64,000 nucleotides of DNA from Edaphobacter sp. (lineage in GTDB: Bacteria; Acidobacteriota; Terriglobia; Terriglobales; Acidobacteriaceae), in NCBI RefSeq assembly GCF_028283685.1, contig NZ_JAPWKF010000001.1, positions 434,001-498,000 on the forward strand. The letters run 5' to 3'. How positions within the stretch are numbered: position 1 is the stretch's first letter; each line of letters begins with the position of its first letter. The position numbers and the translations under genes are program-made. Under the pieces are notes generated by a model. That model searched no databases. It saw only the letters and a list, made by a program, of their open reading frames with translations, and was not told the DNA's origin. Positions 1 through 8,681 of this stretch are shown one piece after another.

Positions 1-745
1 CACCAATAACCTTGAATGTTGCCTTATGAAATAAGACTTCTTTCCCAATAGGGTCAGTCTTACCGAAGAGCTTTTCACTCACAATGCTGCCGAGTACGAT
101 CACGGGCTTAGCTTGATCAATATCCGACTCACTGAAAAACTTCCCTTTGGCGAAGATCCACGATCGCCGTATCCGTGGCAAGTCGGCTCCCTCACCATGC
201 AGTCTCGTAAACCACGTGCGGTCGCCGGCCGTCACTAGCTCGTTCTCCGCCACTCCCGCAGAGACATATTGCACTCCCTGCAGCTTCGTGACAGCATCAG
301 CGTCAGCGAGCGTCAACTTATCGGAGGCTCCGAGACCTGCTGCATTTTCTCCACGCTGGGCCAGGCCCATTGTTGGGTTCGTCCCGGGTTGCCAGACGTA
401 GTGGAGATAAAATTGAGGTCTGGGCAGAGAGCGCAATTCCATCGTCTGAATGTGTGCTTTATCGTGCTCGGGTCTGTAGGCTGCGGGCTCTTCCGCTTCT
501 CCCTGGCTTGTCCACTGCTGCTGCATCTTGTAGTTCCCGGACGTGACGACGATGACATTCATACCGGCTGCGCGGACCTGGTCCTGGATCGCAGACTGGG
601 CTCCCGCCCCTAATCCGATCATGGTGAGCACCGTAGCCACGCCGATGGTCATGCCGACCATGGTCAGAATCGTCTGCAACCTATTTCGGCGCAGCGAACG
701 CCATGCGATCGAAGTGCTCTTCTGGATGGACGAGATCTCTGTCAC
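1..745 (-). CDS. MacB/FtsX-type ABC transporter permease, third paralogue, cut by window edge
   Basis: The C-terminal part lies beyond the left edge. I translated it directly from the minus strand: it starts with GTG at 745, three bases after the stop of the upstream permease, and reads VTEISSIQKSTSIAWRSLRR, then an N-terminal membrane segment (TMVGMTIGVATVLTMIGLGA) and the start of a MacB_PCD periplasmic domain. It is clearly a paralogue of the next two upstream genes, with the same NKLRT/NRLQT-GMTIGVA start. After the first strand of the periplasmic domain it carries a charged, His/Gln-rich insertion of about 50 residues. It should work with the ATPase at 3565-4320. Known for the family: MacB-like permeases drive mechanotransmission across the periplasm. 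Substrate unknown. Confidence 0.85.
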   Translation of the reverse strand, partial: MTEISSIQKSTSIAWRSLRRNRLQTILTMVGMTIGVATVLTMIGLGAGAQSAIQDQVRAAGMNVIVVTSGNYKMQQQWTSQGEAEEPAAYRPEHDKAHIQTMELRSLPRPQFYLHYVWQPGTNPTMGLAQRGENAAGLGASDKLTLADADAVTKLQGVQYVSAGVAENELVTAGDRTWFTRLHGEGADLPRIRRSWIFAKGKFFSESDIDQAKPVIVLGSIVSEKLFGKTDPIGKEVLFHKATFKVIG

Positions 746-748
746 GTT

Positions 749-2101
749 CTACTCAAAACGCAGTGCTTCGATAGGGTTAAGCTTTGCTGCACGACGAGCA
801 GGATAAAAACCAAAAAAGACTCCTGTTGCGGCAGAGATTCCAAATGCAAGAGCAACAGCCTGAGGGGACACGGTCGCATCCCAATCAAGCGTTTTGGTGA
901 TAGCAAAGGATGCAAGAAAGCCCAGTATGATGCCGAGCACACCGCCAGCCATCCCCAGCGTGACAGCTTCAACGAGAAACTGCATCAGCACGTCATAAGA
1001 ACGCGCGCCTACGGCTCTTCGGATGCCAATCTCACGTGTGCGTTCTGTTACAGAGACCAACATAATATTCATAATTCCAATTCCACCAACAATGAGCGAA
1101 ATCGTTGCGATGGCCGCCAGCAAGGCCGTCATCGTCTGCCCCGCGCGGCTTAGCGTGCCGGACATCTCCTGTAAATTGACCTGATCCATCTGCGGCATGT
1201 TCGCCAGGATGAATGCGGCAACAGAAGTATTAAGTCCCTTTGTCAGAGCTTCGGAGGCCTGCGTCTTAACAGTGAAGTCATCAGGTGTTGCGCCAGCCAT
1301 AGAACCACCTTGAAGACCGCCAAGACCTGCAGGCGCACTTGAATGGCGAGCTGTATCAAGGTGATGTCTCGACCGCAGGACCGGGATGACGTCCGTTGCG
1401 ACCTGTGAAGAATTACCCGCCTGGTCCGCGGAGACCATGATGTTTGAAAGATAGCTCACACCCAGCAGTTTTTGCAGTTTGGTGTATGGCACAACCGCCA
1501 TCTGAGACTGCTCTTCGTCGCTGGTGCTGAACACGCCCCTGACCTTGAAGATCTCACCGTGAATCTCTATCTCTTCCCCAATCGGATTTGAGTCCGGGAA
1601 GAGTGTGTCGCGAAGTGCAGCTCCTATTACGGCAACATTCTCGGCAGAGTCTACGGAGGACTGCTTGAAAAACTTCCCTTTCTCAAAGCCCCAGTCATAC
1701 ATCTCGGCATACTCTGAACCGACACCATAGATTTGCGTGTAACTCCTGTCACCGCCACCAGCCACCCAGCCGCGCATGCGAGATACGGGCGATACGTGTG
1801 CCACGCCACTGACCGCACGCACGGCATCGGCATCCTCGGTGGTCAATGTTGTCGCAGAACCAAGCCCCGTCGCGATCTTTGATTCTTCCCCGCCACGAGT
1901 AAAGTTGCCTGCACGAATATTGATGAGAGTCGTACCCGCGGATTTTACGTCCTTAGATACACTCTGCTGTGCACCGGTTCCAAGGGCGAACATCGTCAAC
2001 ACAGCGGCAACGCCAATTGTCATCCCGAGCATAGCCAGTCCTGTTCTCAGCTTGTTCGCTCGCAATGCTTTGACGGCGATCTTGAAACTTTTCTTGAGCA
2101 T
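749..2101 (-). CDS. MacB/FtsX-type ABC transporter permease, second paralogue
   Basis: 450 residues. An N-terminal transmembrane helix (about 20-42, [20 protein letters not shown]) is followed by a MacB_PCD periplasmic domain and a C-terminal FtsX domain with three helices. The FtsX domain contains the conserved [20 protein letters not shown] motif and ends in the [17 protein letters not shown]-type tail. There is no fused ATPase domain. Its ATG directly abuts the TAA of the upstream permease (TAAATG), so translational coupling is likely. Unlike its two neighbours it has only a short linker in the first periplasmic insertion site, but has a Gly/Ala-rich insert near residues 245-265. Inner-membrane component of an export or lipoprotein-release type transporter; substrate not deducible. 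Confidence 0.9.
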   Translation of the reverse strand: MLKKSFKIAVKALRANKLRTGLAMLGMTIGVAAVLTMFALGTGAQQSVSKDVKSAGTTLINIRAGNFTRGGEESKIATGLGSATTLTTEDADAVRAVSGVAHVSPVSRMRGWVAGGGDRSYTQIYGVGSEYAEMYDWGFEKGKFFKQSSVDSAENVAVIGAALRDTLFPDSNPIGEEIEIHGEIFKVRGVFSTSDEEQSQMAVVPYTKLQKLLGVSYLSNIMVSADQAGNSSQVATDVIPVLRSRHHLDTARHSSAPAGLGGLQGGSMAGATPDDFTVKTQASEALTKGLNTSVAAFILANMPQMDQVNLQEMSGTLSRAGQTMTALLAAIATISLIVGGIGIMNIMLVSVTERTREIGIRRAVGARSYDVLMQFLVEAVTLGMAGGVLGIILGFLASFAITKTLDWDATVSPQAVALAFGISAATGVFFGFYPARRAAKLNPIEALRFE

Positions 2102-3565
2102 TTATTCAAACCTCAACGAAGTCAGCGGCGCAACGCGAGAGGCTTCGCGTGCCGGATAGTAGCCAAAGAAGATGCCGACAGCAGCCGAGATACCAAACGA
2201 GAGGGCGACGGCCAGAGGTGAGATGCTGGTCGACCACTGCACGGCATGGGAGATGGCGATGGCAGCTACAACGCCGATCAGAATGCCGAGAAGGCCCCCA
2301 ACGACGCTAAGCGTGACCGATTCAAGAATGAACTGAAGCAAGACATCCGTAGCCCTTGCACCAACAGCGCGGCGGATACCAATCTCGCGCGTGCGTTCCG
2401 TCACGGAGAGCAACATGATGTTCATAATTCCGATGCCGCCCACAATTAGGGACACAGTTGCGATGCTTGCAAGAAGCGCGGTCATGGTCTTGCTCGATTT
2501 ATCCAGAGTCTTTCCTAGCTGATCGAGCGTGACCTTTTCCAGCCCAGCTGCATTGCCCGTTACGGCGGAGGCAACATCCGGCCGCAGACCTCCCTTGGTT
2601 AAGGCCTTACTAGCCTGGCTGGCCACGGTGAAATCATCCGGCGTATTACCACCAATCTTGTGACGCGAACGTAACAGGGTAACGATTGTCTTCGAGACAC
2701 GAGTGACATCGCCGGTAGAGCTCGTGGTGACCGTAATATCGTTCAGCTTTGAGAGGTTCAGAAGCTTCTGCATTGTCGTCACGGGAATATAGACGGCGTC
2801 AAACTGGTCATCCCCGGATTCCGGAGTCACCATCCAGCTCGAACTGGTCACAACGCCAACAATCTTGAATGGCTGCTTCCAGAGCGTAACCGTCTTGCCA
2901 ACCGGGTTTACATCGCCAAAAAGCTTCGCGGCAACGATGTTGCCCAGGACCACGACCTGCTCATTCTTTCGTTGCTGACGGGCACTGAAGAAGTCGCCGT
3001 GTACGAAGCTCCAGGCGCGGCGGATATTCGGCAGCGACGAGTCATCTCCATGCACACGAGTGAACCAGCGCGTATCTCCGTCAGCGACATGGACGTTCTC
3101 GTGAATGCCTTCGCAGGCATACTGCACACCGTTGATCTTGCGGATCGCATTCGCATCCTCGATCGTCAGTGTGGCTGCTGCACCGAGTCCAGCTTCGGAG
3201 TCCCCGAGCCTCTGGCGCGCGGTTGGGTGATCGTGAATGGCGAATGGATCATCCTCCGGGTGAAAGAGGGCCAATTGCAGATGAGGATGCCCGTTCACCT
3301 CCGGGTTGCGAACGGCTCCCATCTCAATCGCATCGTCCGGCGGTTTCTCTCTCTGCGCCTGGTAGTTGCCTGCGGTGACGACAAGCATGTTCATTCCTGC
3401 GGCTTTGACCTGGTCCTGGATCGCTTTTTGCGCGCCGCTTCCGAGTGCGATCATGGTCAACACGGTCGCAACACCAATCGTCATACCAAGCATCGTCAGA
3501 GCGGTCTGCATCTTATTTCGACGCAGCGCCTTTAACGCGATGATGTAGCTATTGCCGAGGGACAC
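2102..3565 (-). CDS. MacB/FtsX-type ABC transporter permease, first paralogue
   Basis: 487 residues, the longest of the three tandem permeases. It has the same architecture: N-terminal helix, MacB_PCD domain, and FtsX domain with the [20 protein letters not shown] motif. An insertion of about 50 residues with many His, Pro and Asp residues lies at about 70-125 of the periplasmic domain. The start is GTG at 3565, overlapping the TAG stop of the ATPase gene by one base (TAGTG), which indicates coupling. The gene set ATPase, permease, permease, permease reads as one operon. The three permeases could form alternative homodimers or heterodimers on one ATPase; that is inference. Confidence 0.9.
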   Translation of the reverse strand: MSLGNSYIIALKALRRNKMQTALTMLGMTIGVATVLTMIALGSGAQKAIQDQVKAAGMNMLVVTAGNYQAQREKPPDDAIEMGAVRNPEVNGHPHLQLALFHPEDDPFAIHDHPTARQRLGDSEAGLGAAATLTIEDANAIRKINGVQYACEGIHENVHVADGDTRWFTRVHGDDSSLPNIRRAWSFVHGDFFSARQQRKNEQVVVLGNIVAAKLFGDVNPVGKTVTLWKQPFKIVGVVTSSSWMVTPESGDDQFDAVYIPVTTMQKLLNLSKLNDITVTTSSTGDVTRVSKTIVTLLRSRHKIGGNTPDDFTVASQASKALTKGGLRPDVASAVTGNAAGLEKVTLDQLGKTLDKSSKTMTALLASIATVSLIVGGIGIMNIMLLSVTERTREIGIRRAVGARATDVLLQFILESVTLSVVGGLLGILIGVVAAIAISHAVQWSTSISPLAVALSFGISAAVGIFFGYYPAREASRVAPLTSLRFE

Positions 3566-4320
3566 TAGGCGACTCCTTCCGCAACGGAAGGCAGCACATC
3601 GAGTTCCCCCTTCGCATGACGACGGCTCTCATTTGTAACGTCAGAGATGATGTTGCCGTCCTTGAAGCTGATGATGCGCGATCCATATTCTGCCACATCC
3701 ATCTCGTGGGTGATGAGGACGATGGTGATGCCACGCTCTTTCTGCAATGACTGAAAGATCTCCATCACCTCAATGCTTGTTTTGCTATCGAGGTTTCCCG
3801 TGGGCTCATCCGCCAGGAGGATGGAGGGATTGTTTAACAGGGCACGTGCAATTGCCACGCGCTGTTGTTGGCCGCCTGAGAGTTGGTTGGTGTGGTGATC
3901 GTAGCGCGACTCCAGACCTACGGATGCGAGGGCCGCCATCGCACGCTTGCGGCGCTCAGCTGCCGTAATGTTTCCGGTTCCGTATAAGAGAGGTAGCTCG
4001 ACGTTTTCAAGAGCCGAGGTACGGGTCAGCAGATTGAACCCTTGAAAGACAAAGCCAATCTGTTTATTTCGGACAAGCGATATCTCATCGTCGCTCAAAT
4101 GCGAGACATCTCGTCCATCCAGAAAATACTGGCCACTCGTCGGCTGATCGAGGCAGCCGAGGATATGCATCAACGTCGACTTACCTGAACCAGAGGGGCC
4201 GATAACCGAGACGAACTCGCCTGCCTGAACATCCAGGGAGATCGAGCGCAGAGCGTTAACCTGATGCTCGCCCACGTGGTAAGTCTTCGTGAGATTTCGA
4301 ACTGAGATCACAGGGTTCAT
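3565..4320 (-). CDS. ABC transporter ATP-binding protein, MacB/LolD type
   Basis: About 251 residues. Walker [11 protein letters not shown]-loop FQGFNLL, signature [15 protein letters not shown] and Walker [14 protein letters not shown] are all intact, and the [11 protein letters not shown] and [11 protein letters not shown] segments are typical of the LolD/MacB ATPase branch. Two in-frame ATGs exist. The one at 4332 would have its purine run touching the start codon, while ATG at 4320 has AAGGGA about eleven bases upstream, so I chose 4320. It energises the three permeases that follow. No MacA-like membrane fusion protein or TolC is seen on this side; one could lie past the left edge. Confidence 0.92.
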   Translation of the reverse strand: MNPVISVRNLTKTYHVGEHQVNALRSISLDVQAGEFVSVIGPSGSGKSTLMHILGCLDQPTSGQYFLDGRDVSHLSDDEISLVRNKQIGFVFQGFNLLTRTSALENVELPLLYGTGNITAAERRKRAMAALASVGLESRYDHHTNQLSGGQQQRVAIARALLNNPSILLADEPTGNLDSKTSIEVMEIFQSLQKERGITIVLITHEMDVAEYGSRIISFKDGNIISDVTNESRRHAKGELDVLPSVAEGVA

Positions 4321-4392
4321 GAAGATCGCCATCCCTTCAAGGAGCGGAATCCCGGCGCGAATCTTTCTGCGCCGGGTACCACGTTCGCTGGG

Positions 4393-6102
4393 CTATTTGC
4401 CAGCCGTCGTCTTTGGTTTTGGAGCAACCGTCGTCGTCTGCGCATACTCCCAGATGCTGGCAACAACAATCTTTTCCGCGCCCGCCATACCGTTATCCCA
4501 CTTCTTGCCTTCGATGGCATACCATTCGTTTGCGGCGTGCGCCCGTCCTCCGGCACCTCCGCGGGCTCCCATGCCCATCGGGATCGATACGGTGCCAACC
4601 TTCTGACCTACTTCACCATCGGCAAAGAGATACGAAGGCCAGTAACCACCAGTCGCCTCGGCTTCAGCTACACCCAGAGGCTTATCTTCACCCATGTGGT
4701 TGTAGTGAGAGGCCATCATGAAGCGGTTGTCGTCGCCTGACAGACCGAGCATCACCGAAGCCTTCTTGTGCGCATTGGTAATGTCTGTATCCAGAGACGA
4801 ACCTCGCGACCAGGGGACATCGCCGATCAGCTTGATCTCGACATCCTTGTAGCCGTTTTTATCCAGCTGGGCTCGAAGCTTCTTGATTAGATCAGGACCA
4901 CTCATCTTTGGTACGTATCGGAAGTTATGTTTTGACGTGATCTTGTTCGGCAAGATCGCGCCAGCGCCACCAGCGTACATATTGCCGCCCCAGATACCGT
5001 CAAGATTGAAGCTGGTTCCGAAGCGCCCGTCCTTCAGGACCTCGACAGGATCATCAGACATGTAGCGTGCAACGCCCTGAGCCTTGGCCATCTTCGCCAG
5101 ATCCATCTTGGCGGCACGGTCACGCAGCTGTTGCATTTGCTCCGGCGTTGGCTTCTCCATATTGTCAAAGAAGCCATCGATCAGCGGCGTATTTCCGTCG
5201 GGAGAGGTCAACGACGCCAACATATGAATATGGCGCCATGCGGGACTGTCAGTCGTGCGCTTCATCACGCCATGGACGTCGCTCTCCACCGGACCGCGAC
5301 CCCAGCTCTTTCCACTTGTCGTCAGTTCGACATAGACGCAGCCTTCGGAGGGACCGCCTGCATACAGGGCATCTGCTTCCTTCAACAGGTCAGAGTGATC
5401 GGAGATGAACTTGCGCAGACCAATATCCATGCGCTCCTCATCTCCCTCGGCGATAAAGATCAGGTTGACGGGAAGCTTGCCCATCACCTGTTTGTAAGCC
5501 ATCAAGGCGTTCAACTGCGCCATCTCCGGCCCTTTGGAGTTCGTCGCTCCGCGGCCAATCAGAACCCGCGGGATATCCGGCAGACCAGCAACCTTACCTT
5601 CGACGATCTTTCCATCGAACGGTGGCGAGATCCAGAGGTCAGGCTGCGTCACCGGCATCGTATCGTACTGCCAATAGAAGGCCACCGTCTTCGGCGCGCC
5701 TTCATCGCACTTGGCATAAACGACAGGGTTTCCTGGGGAGCCATACTCCGTAATGCCGACGTCATACACACGCGTCGTCTGACATCCCAGCTTATCGAAG
5801 AAGCCCTTCACCATCTCTGCCGATTCAGGAATTCCCTCTCCGCTGTTAGAGATCGAAGGCTGCTGGATCCACTTCTGCAGATTTTCGACGTGATCATCGA
5901 TATGGCCATCGATGTACGCGAAGACCTTCTGCAGGTCGGCCGGCACTTTGCTCATGTCGGGCTTTTGCCCCGAGGTTCCGTACGGATTCACTCCAAGTTT
6001 GGCCTTTGTGGTCGTAGAAGGCGTCTTCGTCTCTTTTTTATTGCACGCGGCCGTTCCCACAAGAAGGCCCATCACACACAAGGACATCCATCCAGATCGC
6101 AT
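4393..6102 (-). CDS. M20-family peptidase-fold lipoprotein with substituted metal ligands
   Basis: 569 residues with a lipoprotein signal peptide (lipobox LLVGTAAC, Cys20), so it is probably anchored in a periplasmic membrane leaflet. The fold is M20 (carnosinase/CPG2-like): GRGATNSKGP corresponds to GRGxxDDKGP, EGDEE (219-223) to the catalytic EGxEE, and GRAHAANEW (His522) to the last metal ligand. Against the family, the HxD histidine is Gln145, the bridging Asp is Asn188 and another Asp ligand position reads Gly (about 249). The general-base Glu pair and His522 remain. It lies 72 bases upstream of the ABC ATPase and may be cotranscribed. It may be catalytically altered or a binding protein; the fold call is firm, the activity is not. 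Confidence 0.8.
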   Translation of the reverse strand: MRSGWMSLCVMGLLVGTAACNKKETKTPSTTTKAKLGVNPYGTSGQKPDMSKVPADLQKVFAYIDGHIDDHVENLQKWIQQPSISNSGEGIPESAEMVKGFFDKLGCQTTRVYDVGITEYGSPGNPVVYAKCDEGAPKTVAFYWQYDTMPVTQPDLWISPPFDGKIVEGKVAGLPDIPRVLIGRGATNSKGPEMAQLNALMAYKQVMGKLPVNLIFIAEGDEERMDIGLRKFISDHSDLLKEADALYAGGPSEGCVYVELTTSGKSWGRGPVESDVHGVMKRTTDSPAWRHIHMLASLTSPDGNTPLIDGFFDNMEKPTPEQMQQLRDRAAKMDLAKMAKAQGVARYMSDDPVEVLKDGRFGTSFNLDGIWGGNMYAGGAGAILPNKITSKHNFRYVPKMSGPDLIKKLRAQLDKNGYKDVEIKLIGDVPWSRGSSLDTDITNAHKKASVMLGLSGDDNRFMMASHYNHMGEDKPLGVAEAEATGGYWPSYLFADGEVGQKVGTVSIPMGMGARGGAGGRAHAANEWYAIEGKKWDNGMAGAEKIVVASIWEYAQTTTVAPKPKTTAGK

Positions 6103-6433
6103 CCAGTCGCAGCACTCCTAATGATTTTTCGTAGCTGTTCCACAAAAACGAGTGGGCTTCCAAAACTATTTCCGATAAAAAATAAGGTATTACACACGCA
6201 ATGACGAACTGTTGAGTTATTAGTAGCTACAGCAAACAGGTCTGATCCACGGAGACTGAAGCGCCTGCGGAATAAGAGAAAGACAGCATCAGCAGGGATG
6301 AGTCTTATGAATTGTGCGGCGTGATGATTTTCAGCGTATGTGCTGCTCCATGCCATGTCAAGAGTCAGCAATCATCAATAAATTCGATCATTCGATTGAC
6401 AATCTACATCACTGACTTACTGCATCTTCTTAT

Positions 6434-6462
6434 TCGACAAGAAGCTAGCGTTTGCTTATATT
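6434..6462 (+). promoter_or_regulatory. Predicted sigma70-type promoter of the copper locus
   Basis: TCGACA (6434-6439), a 17-base spacer and TATATT (6457-6462), each one mismatch from consensus. It would start transcription near 6469, about 110 bases before the HxHP gene at 6578. The stretch 6103-6433 between the divergent genes holds no convincing gene. A short direct repeat TTCGATCATTCGAT at about 6382-6396 lies upstream of this promoter and could be a regulator site. Confidence 0.5.
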
Positions 6463-6577
6463 GAATCTCACCGAGCCAAATCAACAGCGGCGAACCTCGT
6501 GCTTCACGCTGTTTCTGCATGGCGCAGACCTCACACGCAAGTCAACACATCCATCAGGGTCCTTAGCGGAGTACTGC

Positions 6578-7414
6578 ATGAAAGCGCTGCTGTCGAAGTG
6601 TCTTGTAGTTTTTGTTTCTATCCTTTCCATCTCTCGGGCTGAGACCATAAAAGGTATCTCCGCACTGCAGGGCGAGGCTCCCCAGACAGACGGATTTCTT
6701 AGGGTTACGCATCTCGCAACCAACCCTTTCGAACAGAAACTTGATTTCTGGATGACCCCGCAACACTCCACTGTGCCCATTAAGAGCTACCAGGTGGAGA
6801 TGACCCAAAAGCTGCACGTCGTTCTTGTCAGCGACGATTTCAGAACATTTCTGCATATTCATCCACAACTGGGGCCTAACGGCCACTTCACCATCACGCA
6901 GAAGTTCGCCACGCCTGCGATCTATCACGTATACGTGGACGGAGAGCCAAATAACCTCAACCATCAGGTCTTCCGTTTCGATCTTCCAGTAGGCAACGAC
7001 AAGCCCGCTGGTGCTCGCGTTCTGCCGCCAACCGGTATGGGAGTGCATGTGGGGCCGTATGAGGTCGACCTCTCGACCGTACGTCTTCACTCCGGTCAGA
7101 TGGAGATGATCGACGTTGAGATCCTGAAAGACGGCAAGCCGGCGAAGGACCTTCATCCATACCTAGGCGTGCCTGCTCACGCTGTTTTTCTCAACGACAA
7201 GGACCTCTCCTACGTCCATGTGCATCCCATGGCGATGGGTGGCGACATGGATATGTCCAAACCCGTGGCTACACTTCCCGACAGCGCATCATCTCCACCC
7301 GAGATGATGCTGCATGTTTCAATCAAAGAAGCAGGCACCTATAAGCTGTGGCTTCAATTTCGTGGCGCGAACAACCAGCTGTACATCGCCGAATTCACTA
7401 TGCTTGCCAGCTAA
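6578..7414 (+). CDS. Periplasmic protein with paired HxHP motifs, copper-locus associated
   Basis: 278 residues from ATG 6578, chosen because AGCGGAG lies five bases upstream and the N-terminus is then a clear signal peptide (MKALLSKCLVVFVSILSISRA). The frame extends upstream, but that part has no signal-peptide logic. Two beta-rich repeats each end in a metal-ligand-like motif: TFLHIHPQLG near 95 and LSYVHVHPMAMGGDMDM near 225, the second followed by a Met/Asp cluster. Such FLHxHP/YVHVHP repeats occur in secreted proteins beside copper genes. It is followed 21 bases later by copC. Copper binding or delivery in the periplasm is inferred from motif and context. Confidence 0.75.
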   Translation: MKALLSKCLVVFVSILSISRAETIKGISALQGEAPQTDGFLRVTHLATNPFEQKLDFWMTPQHSTVPIKSYQVEMTQKLHVVLVSDDFRTFLHIHPQLGPNGHFTITQKFATPAIYHVYVDGEPNNLNHQVFRFDLPVGNDKPAGARVLPPTGMGVHVGPYEVDLSTVRLHSGQMEMIDVEILKDGKPAKDLHPYLGVPAHAVFLNDKDLSYVHVHPMAMGGDMDMSKPVATLPDSASSPPEMMLHVSIKEAGTYKLWLQFRGANNQLYIAEFTMLAS

Positions 7415-7435
7415 CACTTCTGAAAGGAATGCACC

Positions 7436-7795
7436 ATGTCATTTCGGTTTCGGCCTTACGCTCTCACCACAGCGTTGCTATTCACTTCCTCTCTCAGCTG
7501 GGCGCATGCTCGTCCCAAGGCGATGGTGCCAGCAGCGGAATCGACTGGACCAGCTCCGCAGAAGATCGTCGTTACATTCACCGAAGCAGTCGAACCTAAG
7601 TTCAGCTCACTATCGCTTACGAGTGAAGCTGGCGTGGCCATCAAGACGGAACATTCGCAGGGTGATCCCGGAGACGCCAAGACGCTCACGCTTCCGGTTC
7701 CGGCACTCTCTGCGGGGGGCTACCTCGTACATTGGGTCTCCGTCGCTCCTGATGGCCACCGTATGCAGGGAGAGTATAAGTTCAGCGTGAAATGA
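7436..7795 (+). CDS. copC: CopC-domain periplasmic copper-binding protein
   Basis: 119 residues. The signal peptide is cleaved after SLSWA, leaving His24 as the mature N-terminal residue (HARPKAM), the position of the Cu(II)-binding amino-terminal His in CopC proteins. The TFTEAVEPKFSSLSLTS strand pair and the C-terminal VSVAPDGHRMQGEYKFSV (His108) match the CopC beta-barrel and its second copper ligand. The Met-rich Cu(I) site of some CopC proteins is not evident. Start ATG is preceded by GAAAGGA. The last four bases (ATGA) overlap the copD start, so the two are translationally coupled. Confidence 0.93.
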   Translation: MSFRFRPYALTTALLFTSSLSWAHARPKAMVPAAESTGPAPQKIVVTFTEAVEPKFSSLSLTSEAGVAIKTEHSQGDPGDAKTLTLPVPALSAGGYLVHWVSVAPDGHRMQGEYKFSVK

Positions 7796-8676
7796 GCATC
7801 CAAGGCAGCACATGGATACTGCGTCTAACCGTCTTTAGTAACGGAAGCGCAGATCTCGCCTTCAGCCTGATCTGCGGTAGTCTCTTTGCCGCCTTATGGG
7901 GAGGCCACAGCTCTTTTGTCTGTAAGCGCCTCATAAAGCTGCTTGCCCTTGCTGCCGGTCTCTTCTGCGTCATCTTGCTGGTGCAGAGCTATCTGCTGAC
8001 CGCGACCATGACTGGAGACGCAGGTTTATCCTCCGTAAGGCAGCAGCTGCGTGATGTCATGTTTGCGACTCATGCGGGACGTATCCTTATCCCGCAGTGC
8101 GGGGCTGCATTACTGATCGCGATCCTCTCTATCGCAGGCGCGAGCCGATATCTTGTTGGCGCGAGTGCAGTCTCTTTCCTGCTGCTGTCCGTCTTCCGCG
8201 CTGCAACGGGTCATGCATCTTCAGACGGCGATTTTGCCTTGCGCGAATGGGTGCAATGGATGCACCTTGTCTCGATGGGTATGTGGTCAGGCGGTGTGAT
8301 TGTTGCAGGCATACTGTCGCTGGCGCAGGACCGCGTAACGATATCGCATCGGCCAGCAACACGTCTCTCGCGTCAGGCAACGGTGGCGTTATGCTTTGTC
8401 CTACTCAGCGGCGTCGCGAACATATGGCTGGGATCAGGTGGTGCGATCGGACAGATCCCTGCCAGCGGATGGGGACGGATCCTGATCGCCAAACTTGTTC
8501 TTGTTCTTGTTGTACTCGGATTGGGTTTTGCCAATCGGAGATTGATTGACCGGCTCCAAGCAGATGCGACTATTGCACCGAAGCTCGAGCGAACCATCCG
8601 TTACGAGTCACTGATCATGGTCGCAATTTTGTTTCTCTCAGGCTGGCTTGCAGCGACTCCCCCAATCGGCGAGTAA
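7792..8676 (+). CDS. copD: CopD-family copper transport membrane protein
   Basis: 294 residues, about eight hydrophobic helices. The conserved CopD/PcoD segment WVQWMHLVSMGMWSGGVIVAG (around 150-170) contains the family His, and a further family-like block HASSDGDFALREW precedes it. It overlaps copC by ATGA, which is the usual CopC-CopD pairing for moving copper from the periplasm across the inner membrane. It ends five bases from the convergent stop of the regulator on the other strand, so there is no room for a separate terminator. Confidence 0.92.
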   Translation: MSIQGSTWILRLTVFSNGSADLAFSLICGSLFAALWGGHSSFVCKRLIKLLALAAGLFCVILLVQSYLLTATMTGDAGLSSVRQQLRDVMFATHAGRILIPQCGAALLIAILSIAGASRYLVGASAVSFLLLSVFRAATGHASSDGDFALREWVQWMHLVSMGMWSGGVIVAGILSLAQDRVTISHRPATRLSRQATVALCFVLLSGVANIWLGSGGAIGQIPASGWGRILIAKLVLVLVVLGLGFANRRLIDRLQADATIAPKLERTIRYESLIMVAILFLSGWLAATPPIGE

Positions 8677-8681
8677 CTGGC

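Noticed and set aside
6072-6371. 99-residue minus-strand frame upstream of the M20 gene
   Set aside because: No ribosome-binding site, signal or domain; it overlaps the M20 start region and reads through the promoter zone.
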